From a virus, in IMG/VR virus record IMGVR_UViG_3300023179_000035, positions 1 to 64,000 of that record: DNA of 64,000 nt; one strand, given 5' to 3'. This document shows, one piece after another, positions 40,601-48,244 of the stretch. How positions within the stretch are numbered: the first letter of the stretch is position 1; each line of letters starts with the position of its first letter. The notes under the pieces were generated by a model, which made no database searches, was not told the DNA's origin, and saw nothing but the letters and a program-made list of their open reading frames with translations. Made by a program: the position numbers and the translations under genes.

Positions 40601-43600
40601 ATGGCCGAGCAGACATTCCGTTCACCTAATTTCTTTGACAGAGAGATAGACCTCTCAGGCAAGGTTCCAACCCCTCCGACCGGGACACCTGCCGGCGTCA
40701 TTGGAACATCCAATAAGGGGCCCGCCTTCGTTCCGGTTACAGTAGGCAACTTTGATGACTTTTCGCTGAAGTTTGGTGGCCTCAACCCAGACCACCCAGC
40801 CGTGTACGCTGTCAACAGGTTCCTAGAGACCAGGCAGTCTCTCACCTTCCTCAAGGTCCTCGGGGCGGGAGCTAACTCCTCGTCAGCAGACTCTGACTAC
40901 ACCAGAACGTACGGCAGGGTCGTCAACGCAGGGTTCACGCTGCCGTCTAGCAACTCAAACGGAGGCGTCTACTTCATATCGACTACCGAGGTCCCGACCG
41001 TCAGCGAGTCGTACGGCTTTCCTATGTTCAATGACAACGACTCCTTCTCTGGCTACGACTCCGTGTCAGGCACACTGGGCTCTGCAGGCATGCAGCTCAT
41101 CAGGGGCATGGTCATGCTGCCTTCGACAGCCAGGCTACTGACGTTTGGGTCGGGCACAAACGTGACTGAGACAGACGTCAACAGCCTCAACAAAGACCAC
41201 ACGTGGCTGGCCGACTCCCCTCTGGATGGTGACGCGGGCCTGGACTACTACTTCAAGCTCGTTATATCCTCTTCAAACTCTGACTTTAAGGCCTACAACA
41301 CGTCAGACGGCATAAAGGGCGTCAAGATATTCAGCGCGTCGCTCAACCCGAGCTCGCCCAACTACATCGGCAAGATACTCAACACTGACTCCAAGAAGTT
41401 CGAGGAGAAGCAGCACTTCCTATACGCTCACTTCCCAATCGACCACCAGGTGTCGTTCCCCGTCTCGGCCTCGCTGCTGTCTGGGACGCAAAACTCTAGC
41501 TTGGTCGACACCAACATCAAGTATAGGGACCTATTTGGTCACTTTGACACCCGCTTCACGACGCCAGCCTCTCCGACGTTCATATCACAGCCCTTCGGCG
41601 ACAAGGAGCACGACCTCTTCCACTTCGAGGCCCTGGACGACGGTGAGTTCGCCAACAAGCTCTACAAGATATCTGTCGCCAACCTCAAGGTGTCAGCTGA
41701 CCCGACGAACCCATACGGAACATTCTCGGTGCAGGTCAGGGACTGGAACGACTCGGACATAACACCTTCCATCCTAGAGCAGTACGATAACTGCGACCTC
41801 AACCCAAGCTCCCCCAACTACGTCGCCAAGCTGATCGGAGACATGCGCAGGTACTTCAACTTTGACGCCTCCACGCTGGCGGAGCGCAGGGTCCTCATAG
41901 ACGGCAACTTTGAGAACGTGTCCAAGCGCGTCAGAGTCGTCATGAACGACGACGTCAAGAACAAGCAGGTCCCGGCCAAGTCGTTGCCCTTCGGCTTCAG
42001 GGGAATGCAGCTCCTCAAGACCGCTGACACCATCAGCGGCATGAGCGGCTCAATCAACGCCGCCGCGACCATCCTGCAGCGTTCTGCCGGGACGGTGTCA
42101 GCCCAGCTACCACCGATACCCTTCAGGGTCAAGCTGACGACGGGCCAGGTTAACATGTCGGGCAGCCTATTTGACACCAGCAAGTACGAGGTCCTGAAGC
42201 CTAGCCTGTACTGGGGTGTCAAGTTCGAGCGCAACACAGACATCCTGAAGGTCAACGAGGTGGTAGAGCGCAACGAGCTGCTCGACAGCTACACCAAGTT
42301 CCTTGGAATACCTGGGCTGATGACCCTGACTGACCAGGACACGGCGGACTCCCTCAACAACAACAAGTTCAGCCTGTCGAGGGTCACCTTCAACGTCACC
42401 AGCCTGGACAACATGACGCAGTCGGCCGAGTTGCACATGCTGAACACAGCCTACATCAGGAACGGCGTTCCTGACCCGAACAGCTACATGATGGTCGACA
42501 CGACGAACAATATCAGCACCCCACACGTCACCCTAGCCTCTCTTGTCAACGCCACAGACAACAGCTACACTAACGGTGTCGTCGCTGCGTCTAACTTCAA
42601 CAGGTTCGCGCAGTACACGAAGTTCACCACGTTCATGTACGGAGGCTTCGACGGCACCAACATCCTCGACAACGACTCGAGGCTCCTCAACGAGAAGTCG
42701 CTGTCTTTCGTTGAGGTCTCCTCTGACGGGTCGGCGGGCGGTGCTTCAAGCATGTATGAGATGCCGGGCTTCCCAGGCTACAACCCGTCAGGAGTCCACG
42801 GCAAGAACGCTTCAGTGATGTCCTACAAGACTGCCGCTGACATCATGACTGACCCATACGCGGTGGCCACCAACATCCTGACGATACCTGGCATCAAGGA
42901 GTCGTTCGTCACAGACTACGCGGCCGAAAAGGTCCGTAGCTACGGCCTGGCCCTCTACGTCATGGACATCACGTCCTACGACGACGACAACAAGGCGATA
43001 TTCGACGGCACCAGGGCCAAGCCAAACATCGAGAACACTGCGGCCCAGTTCGAGCAGCGCAACATGGACAACGACTACGTGGCGACGTACTTCCCCGACG
43101 TGTTCTTGGATGACGCCACCAACCGCCGCCGCGTCAAAGTCCCAGCGTCAGTCGCGGCCCTTAGCGCCCTCGGCTTCAACGACAAGGATACGTTCCCGTG
43201 GTTCGCCCCGGCCGGCTTCAACAGGGCGTCCCTTGACTTCGTCACCAACGTTCAGGTGCGCCTCAACGTCACCGACAGGGACAGGCTGTACGACGCTAAG
43301 ATCAATCCAATCGCGACCTTCCCACGCCAGGGCTTCGTCATCTACGGCCAGAAGACGGTCAAGGCCAAGAAGTCTGCCCTGGACCGCGTCAACGTCCGCC
43401 GGCTGCTCCTCGAGGTCAAGAGGATAATCGGCAACATAGCCACCAACCTGATATTCGAGCAGAACACGCCGGCCCTTCGCAATAAGTTTGTGGCAGACGC
43501 CACCGTCCAGCTGGGCCTCATCCAGGCGCAGGCGGGCATCGAGGCGTCGCAGGTCATCATGAACGAGTCGAACAACACCCAGGACGACGTCGACAACAAC

Positions 43601-43696
43601 AGGCTCAACGGGCGCGTCGTCATAGTGCCGACCCGGTCGATCGAGTTCATCGCCATAGACTTCATAGTCACAAACAGCGGCGTTCAGTTCGTGTGA
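40601..43696 (+). CDS. 18: Tail sheath protein, copy A (T4 gp18-like)
   Basis: The 1031-residue product starts with the sheath signature: FFDREIDLSG, PPTGTPAGVIGTSNKGPAFV, and near the C-terminus RVNVRRLLLEVKRIIGNIA with VIVPTRSIEFIAIDFIVTNS. Sheath subunits form the contractile cylinder that drives the tube through the envelope. T4 gp18 has 659 residues; this protein has about 370 extra, mostly between about 90 and 500, likely surface domains. A second sheath gene follows 49 bases downstream. The leader holds CTATAATTAG at 40561 and GGAGACAACAAG before ATG. Confidence 0.92.
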   Translation: MAEQTFRSPNFFDREIDLSGKVPTPPTGTPAGVIGTSNKGPAFVPVTVGNFDDFSLKFGGLNPDHPAVYAVNRFLETRQSLTFLKVLGAGANSSSADSDYTRTYGRVVNAGFTLPSSNSNGGVYFISTTEVPTVSESYGFPMFNDNDSFSGYDSVSGTLGSAGMQLIRGMVMLPSTARLLTFGSGTNVTETDVNSLNKDHTWLADSPLDGDAGLDYYFKLVISSSNSDFKAYNTSDGIKGVKIFSASLNPSSPNYIGKILNTDSKKFEEKQHFLYAHFPIDHQVSFPVSASLLSGTQNSSLVDTNIKYRDLFGHFDTRFTTPASPTFISQPFGDKEHDLFHFEALDDGEFANKLYKISVANLKVSADPTNPYGTFSVQVRDWNDSDITPSILEQYDNCDLNPSSPNYVAKLIGDMRRYFNFDASTLAERRVLIDGNFENVSKRVRVVMNDDVKNKQVPAKSLPFGFRGMQLLKTADTISGMSGSINAAATILQRSAGTVSAQLPPIPFRVKLTTGQVNMSGSLFDTSKYEVLKPSLYWGVKFERNTDILKVNEVVERNELLDSYTKFLGIPGLMTLTDQDTADSLNNNKFSLSRVTFNVTSLDNMTQSAELHMLNTAYIRNGVPDPNSYMMVDTTNNISTPHVTLASLVNATDNSYTNGVVAASNFNRFAQYTKFTTFMYGGFDGTNILDNDSRLLNEKSLSFVEVSSDGSAGGASSMYEMPGFPGYNPSGVHGKNASVMSYKTAADIMTDPYAVATNILTIPGIKESFVTDYAAEKVRSYGLALYVMDITSYDDDNKAIFDGTRAKPNIENTAAQFEQRNMDNDYVATYFPDVFLDDATNRRRVKVPASVAALSALGFNDKDTFPWFAPAGFNRASLDFVTNVQVRLNVTDRDRLYDAKINPIATFPRQGFVIYGQKTVKAKKSALDRVNVRRLLLEVKRIIGNIATNLIFEQNTPALRNKFVADATVQLGLIQAQAGIEASQVIMNESNNTQDDVDNNRLNGRVVIVPTRSIEFIAIDFIVTNSGVQFV

Positions 43697-43745
43697 AGTT
43701 GGCCGTCGTAATAGTTATGAAGCAATCAGCTAGGAGCCACACCAG

Positions 43746-46700
43746 ATGAGCAGCACTTACAGAGTTAGCCCAGGCGTCACCTCACGTGAGATAGACCTAA
43801 CAGGACCGACTACGACTGGGCCGAGGGGGGTGCCTGCAGGAGTCATAGGCACATCACAGATGGGACCTGCCTTCGTCCCGATCACCGTGGCCAACATCTC
43901 AGAGCTAGAGAACAGGTTCGGTGCCTTTGACAGGACAGAGTTTGGAATCCTGGCCGCCCGTGAGTGGCTGTCCAACGCTCAGGCCCTGACATACCTCAGG
44001 GTGCTGGGCGTTGGGACGGGCGAGATGAGCATGGTCAACGACAACGACTCCCCTGGGTCGGGAGCCGGCAGGGTAAAGTACGCTGGCTTCGTAGTCGGTA
44101 ACAAGCTTCCCGGAGCCGCCCTTGGCGGCACCTCGTGGGGTGACCTGGTCGGTAATCCATACGCTTCAGGTAGCGGCCCTGGCGGCAGGACCTACTTCTT
44201 AGGAGCTTTCATGGGGGCAGACGTCAACGTCGCCTCGGTGGGAGACCAGCTCTTTACAAGCGGCGTCCTCGCTGGCACAGCACCGCAGCCTTTCATCGTA
44301 GGAGTCCTGATGGCTCCAAGCGGGGTCGTCCTGACTCTGTCGTCGACGTACGGCGGTGGAAACTCTGACGTCGCCTCGTCTAACGCTTACCTGCCTAGCG
44401 GGTCAAGTGTTGGAGACGTGGTCCTCAAGAGCCCAGCCTCGACGATGTCTGGGATGAGCCAGTTCGTCATGCTGCTCAACGGGCACGCTACAGGAACGAC
44501 TGCCATAACAGCCTCGTTGTCCAGGAACAGCAACTCCTACTTCGGCTCCACCTTCAACACAGTTCCTACGAAGATGCAGGAGGCCGGTCACTACCTCTAC
44601 GCTGCCTGGGACTACCCAGGCCTGTCTGTGACAGGGTCCAGCCTGATGTCAGGGTCTGTCACCAGCTCTTACTCTAATCCAAAGTACGTTGAGCCTATCG
44701 TCTTCCTGCTGACTGGCTCCAACGACCAGAACCACGTCAGCGCCACGTCACCTAACTACGAGAACTTTGAGACACGCTTCGGCCACGCAGTCACTCCGAT
44801 GGTAGTGTCGCAGCGCATCGGCGGCAAGCCCACTGACCTCTTCCGCCTCCACGCCCTGTCAGACGGCGCCGGCGTCGCGAAGAATTACAAGTTCTCTATC
44901 GAGAATATAACGCCCTCCCCCGACCCTGCCTACCTATACGGCACGTTTGACCTCCTCGTCAGGTCGTGGAATGACACTGACTTTGAGAAGACGGTCTACG
45001 AGAAGTACACGGGCCTGTCGCTCGACCCAACAAACGACAGGTATATCGCCAAGGCGATCGGCGACGTCAACACCTACTACGACTTTGAGCGCGACACAAA
45101 CTCCCAGAAGCTCGTCGTCGAGGGGGACTACAACAACAACTCTAGCATCGTGAGGGTAGAGGTAAGCGACGATGTGTCCCTGGGGCTCGCCGCCGCAGAG
45201 TGCTTGCCGATGGGGTTCAGGGGACTCCCACACCTCGTCACTTCGGGCTCTGCCCTCAAGGTCGACGGCCTAGACCTAGCCGTGACAGGCTCTGGTGTCT
45301 CATCCTTCAGCAGCCTACTGAAGTCTGCCCGGCAGGCTCCGGTTCCGTACGTCCTGTCAATATACAAGGGCCTCAGCACGAAACGCACAGCAGACCCCAA
45401 CAGGTACTGGGGCGTCGCATTCGACCTACCAGTGCTAACAAACGACACAGGCGTCCAGCTGGGGCGCCACAAGAACCAGTTCGTGTCTGACTTCACCAAG
45501 TTCTTCCCACAGTTCATCGTGGGCAATCCCAACTTTGTCGTCGGCGACAATGCTGGTGTGGCTGACGACGTCAACTTCGGGGTGGTGGACGCCGACAGGT
45601 TCAACAACAACCTCTTCACGCTGGAGAACATCGCAGTCGTCACATCGTCCAAGACGCCGCACATGGCCGATCCAAACGCCTGGCAGAACGCTGAGTATAT
45701 GCGCAACGGCATCAAGCCTGCTGACGACCGCAGGATGCTAACCGTCTCTGACCTGACGACAGACAACAAGGGCTACGCCAAGTTCACCTTCGTGATGCAG
45801 GGCGGCTTCGACGGCGTCAACCTGTTCGACGAGCACTCGGCGGCCATCGACGGCGTAGCGGTGGAGTGCGACATGAGGCAGCCCCTACGGCACGACGTCA
45901 ACGGCGCCAACGTCAAGGCCTACACCAAGGCCCTGGACGTCATGAAGAACGTGACCAACGTCGACATACAGCTCCTCGCCATGCCAGGCATCAGGAACAC
46001 ATACGTGACTGACAGGGCCCTGGCCGCCGTCGAGTCCCGGTTCGACGCCATGTACCTGATGGACGTGGAGGCCTACGACCAGGGCGACAACCTCCTGCTA
46101 CCTGGCACGGAGAACTTCATGGACAACGGGCTGCCGGTGGAGAAGGTCGACGTCAGCTACACTGCGCAGAACTTCGCAGACCGCGGCATCAACTCCTCCT
46201 TCGGCGCTGCGTACTTCCCAGACCTCAGGTACGTCCACCCCAGCACTGCCGCTGAGGTCCAGGTACCACCGACTGTGGCTGTCCTCGGGGCCCTGTCCCT
46301 CAACGACAAACTGGGACACCCGTGGTTCGCTCCTGCCGGATACACCCGCGGGGTGCTGCCCAACGTGACAGACCCGACTGTTCCCCTGACAGACGCTGAC
46401 ATGGACAGGCTGTACGACAGGGACGTCAACATGGTCATCAAGAAGGCAGCCCCGGCCGGCACGGTGGTCTGGGGCCAAAAGACGCTGTTGAAGGCCGCCT
46501 CGGCCCTGGACCGCGTCAACGTCCGCCGCCTCTTGATAGAGGTACGACGCCAGGTCAGGGACATCGCCCAGACCATCCTCTTCGAGCCCAACAGGGCCGC
46601 CACCCTGGCCCGTTTCTCTGCTGCCATCACCCCGAGGCTGCAGACCATCCAGCAGCAGGCCGGCCTCGACAGGTTCAAGGTCATCATCGACTCCTCCACA

Positions 46701-46817
46701 ACGACGCAGGCCGACATCGAGAATAACACGGTCCGCGGCAAGATATACCTGCAGCCAACGAAGAGCGTCGAATTCGTGTCCTTGGACTTCGTTGTAACAA
46801 ACAACATCCAGCAGTGA
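43746..46817 (+). CDS. 18: Tail sheath protein, copy B (T4 gp18-like)
   Basis: The 1023-residue product is a clear paralogue of copy A: SREIDLTG, GVPAGVIGTSQMGPAFVPIT, LSLNDKLGHPWFAPAGYTRG, DRVNVRRLLIEVRRQVRDIA and LQPTKSVEFVSLDFVVTNN. The two differ most in the central insertion domains. It begins behind TAGGAGCCACACCAG. Both are full length, so both are probably functional; they may alternate in the sheath, occupy different rings or be alternatives. It is followed by a small head-protein candidate. Confidence 0.92.
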   Translation: MSSTYRVSPGVTSREIDLTGPTTTGPRGVPAGVIGTSQMGPAFVPITVANISELENRFGAFDRTEFGILAAREWLSNAQALTYLRVLGVGTGEMSMVNDNDSPGSGAGRVKYAGFVVGNKLPGAALGGTSWGDLVGNPYASGSGPGGRTYFLGAFMGADVNVASVGDQLFTSGVLAGTAPQPFIVGVLMAPSGVVLTLSSTYGGGNSDVASSNAYLPSGSSVGDVVLKSPASTMSGMSQFVMLLNGHATGTTAITASLSRNSNSYFGSTFNTVPTKMQEAGHYLYAAWDYPGLSVTGSSLMSGSVTSSYSNPKYVEPIVFLLTGSNDQNHVSATSPNYENFETRFGHAVTPMVVSQRIGGKPTDLFRLHALSDGAGVAKNYKFSIENITPSPDPAYLYGTFDLLVRSWNDTDFEKTVYEKYTGLSLDPTNDRYIAKAIGDVNTYYDFERDTNSQKLVVEGDYNNNSSIVRVEVSDDVSLGLAAAECLPMGFRGLPHLVTSGSALKVDGLDLAVTGSGVSSFSSLLKSARQAPVPYVLSIYKGLSTKRTADPNRYWGVAFDLPVLTNDTGVQLGRHKNQFVSDFTKFFPQFIVGNPNFVVGDNAGVADDVNFGVVDADRFNNNLFTLENIAVVTSSKTPHMADPNAWQNAEYMRNGIKPADDRRMLTVSDLTTDNKGYAKFTFVMQGGFDGVNLFDEHSAAIDGVAVECDMRQPLRHDVNGANVKAYTKALDVMKNVTNVDIQLLAMPGIRNTYVTDRALAAVESRFDAMYLMDVEAYDQGDNLLLPGTENFMDNGLPVEKVDVSYTAQNFADRGINSSFGAAYFPDLRYVHPSTAAEVQVPPTVAVLGALSLNDKLGHPWFAPAGYTRGVLPNVTDPTVPLTDADMDRLYDRDVNMVIKKAAPAGTVVWGQKTLLKAASALDRVNVRRLLIEVRRQVRDIAQTILFEPNRAATLARFSAAITPRLQTIQQQAGLDRFKVIIDSSTTTQADIENNTVRGKIYLQPTKSVEFVSLDFVVTNNIQQ

Positions 46818-46838
46818 TAGACAAGGAATAGAAAGAGC

Positions 46839-47168
46839 ATGACAATGAAACTCACAGCCAACCAGCTCCGCCAGATCATCAAGGAGGAAGTCGATGCTAT
46901 GATGCCTGCCGCTGGAGGCAAAGACCCACAGCGCTTCCTCCACGGCTACGAGTCCGGTCACCCGATGGACGACGAGGGCTACATGGCCAAGTCCCGGATG
47001 GTGGATATCAAGGAGATGGCTGGGACGATCTGTGGCCTGGTGGAGGAGGGCGACCAGCTCCCAGCATGGGTGCAAGACCTGATCGCCAAGGCCCATGAGA
47101 ACCTTGAGCACGTCAAGGACTACATGGCCGGGGACGAGGCCCTGCGTGATGCCGGGGAGACAGACTGA
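46839..47168 (+). CDS. Small capsid-targeted protein candidate (family member 5)
   Basis: The 109-residue product starts MTMKLTANQLRQIIKEEVDA, the shared N-terminal helix with two extra residues. The remainder (MVDIKEMAGTICGLVEEGDQ, LPAWVQDLIAKAHENLEHVKDYM) matches a small helical domain found in virion proteins of several large phages, where 'LPxWVQxKI-xA-xDYI-xVxxYL' is the core. The ATG follows GGAATAGAAAGAGC. It is the last gene before a strong terminator. A packaged head protein is inferred. Confidence 0.72.
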   Translation: MTMKLTANQLRQIIKEEVDAMMPAAGGKDPQRFLHGYESGHPMDDEGYMAKSRMVDIKEMAGTICGLVEEGDQLPAWVQDLIAKAHENLEHVKDYMAGDEALRDAGETD

Positions 47169-47203
47169 CGCTGGCTGTGGCTCCGCCCTTCCTGTGAGAT
47201 AGG

Positions 47204-47240
47204 TCCTGGTGGTCCACGAGGCCACCAGGATTTTTCTTTT
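47204..47240 (+). terminator. Rho-independent terminator after sheath operon
   Basis: A 9-bp perfect stem (TCCTGGTGG / CCACCAGGA) with a 9-base loop is followed by TTTTTCTTTT. It ends the neck-sheath transcription unit. Confidence 0.9.
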
Positions 47241-47297
47241 CCTCTGGACGGTAGAAACCCACGCCTACTGTGGGAGGATTATCCTGGTGTCATCTAG

Positions 47298-47304
47298 ATA
47301 CTTA
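47298..47304 (+). promoter_or_regulatory. Candidate late promoter element ATACTTA
   Basis: TAGATACTTAAGC lies 11 bases before the ATG at 47316, after the terminator. It would drive the short tag-like ORF and the amidase gene. Confidence 0.48.
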
Positions 47305-47315
47305 AGCGACAGCCG

Positions 47316-47459
47316 ATGATACGACCTGACACATTCCTCCGCCGCGTCATTCGTGAAGAGGCCAAGAGGGTCCTACACCCCAGCCATTTCGTGTGGGGCT
47401 CGTCCAGATGGGCTGCGGGACTGACCCCGCCCAGAACCTGGAGAGGGCTGTCGAGCTGA
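47316..47459 (+). CDS. Short ORF with capsid-targeting-like N-terminus (family member 6)
   Basis: The frame reads MIRPDTFLRRVIREEAKRVL and continues in a different frame from the amidase for another 27 codons to TGA at 47457. The first 20 residues match the helix shared by five other small proteins (LRRVIREEA). The rest overlaps the amidase and is probably not selected as protein. Either it is a leader for coupling, or ribosomes shift by -1 and fuse this tag to the amidase, whose frame is open back to 47357. No canonical slippery heptamer is seen. Confidence 0.45.
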   Translation: MIRPDTFLRRVIREEAKRVLHPSHFVWGSSRWAAGLTPPRTWRGLSS

Positions 47460-48244
47460 CGCGTGAGGCAGCCCGGCTAGGCGCCAACGTCGTGTGTCAC
47501 CAGGAGCTGTTCCTGACGCAGTACTTCTGTCGCGTCCAGGACCCCCGTTCCTTTGGCCTGGCCGAGAGCGTTCCAGGCCCCACGACGGGTGCCATGAGTC
47601 GCCTCGCCAGGGAGCTGGGCGTCGTCATCGTGGTCCCTCTCTTCGAGAGGGCCGGCGCCCGCTTCTACGACACGGCTGTCATCATTGACGCTGACGGCTC
47701 CCTGGCGGGCAAGTACCGCAAGACGCACCTGCCGGAGGAGCCGCTGTACCACGAGAAGTTCTACTTCTCCCCTGGAGACCTTGGGTTTAGGGCCCACGAC
47801 ACACGGTTCGGTCGTATCGGCGTGCTCGTCTGTTGGGACCAGTGGTTCCCAGAGGCGGCCCGCCTGACTGCCCTGGACGGGGCAGACGTGCTGCTGTACC
47901 CCACAGCTATCGGGTGGAGCTCTGCTGACAGGGACCAGTACGGGGAGGCTGACCTGTCTGCCTGGGAGACAGTGCAGCGGGGCCACGCCATCTCTAACGG
48001 CGTCTATGTCGTGGCCGCCAACCGGACAGGGAGAGAGGGTCCACCAGGGCAAGACATCCAATTCTGGGGCTCGTCTTTCGCTGTCGACCCACACGGGCGG
48101 GTGGTGGCCAGGGCCTCCAGGGACGGCCAGGGGGTTTTAGTCGTTGACATCGACCCCTGGGAGGTCGCTGAGGCCCAACGACAGTGGCCCTTCTTTCGGG
48201 ACAGGCGGGTGGACGCCTACGGCGGGCTGGTTGGCGGCAGGTGA
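47393..48244 (+). CDS. aguB: N-carbamoylputrescine amidohydrolase-like nitrilase (AguB-like)
   Basis: The 283-residue product has the nitrilase triad E38 (HQELF), K110 (GKYRKTHLPEEP) and C147 (GVLVCWDQWFPEAAR). The surrounding sequence (YHEKFYFSPGDLGF, YPTAIGW) is that of N-carbamoylputrescine amidases, which make putrescine, CO2 and ammonia in the agmatine route. Polyamines neutralise packaged DNA, so the gene may support packaging. It starts with GTG 47393 with no Shine-Dalgarno and no upstream ATG in frame, giving VGLVQMG where homologues have K-V-A-L-V-Q-M. The 3' end overlaps an antisense endonuclease by 108 bases. GC-rich like its neighbours. Confidence 0.85.
   Translation: MGLVQMGCGTDPAQNLERAVELTREAARLGANVVCHQELFLTQYFCRVQDPRSFGLAESVPGPTTGAMSRLARELGVVIVVPLFERAGARFYDTAVIIDADGSLAGKYRKTHLPEEPLYHEKFYFSPGDLGFRAHDTRFGRIGVLVCWDQWFPEAARLTALDGADVLLYPTAIGWSSADRDQYGEADLSAWETVQRGHAISNGVYVVAANRTGREGPPGQDIQFWGSSFAVDPHGRVVARASRDGQGVLVVDIDPWEVAEAQRQWPFFRDRRVDAYGGLVGGR

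Noticed and set aside
46098-47225. 375-residue open frame on the minus strand across the sheath gene end
   Set aside because: It lies antisense to the conserved sheath C-terminus and spans a small gene; its codon use mirrors the coding strand.
47340-47400. Canonical -1 slippery heptamer between the tag-like ORF and the amidase
   Set aside because: No X-XXY-YYZ heptamer in the correct frame was found, so frameshifting there remains only one of two explanations.
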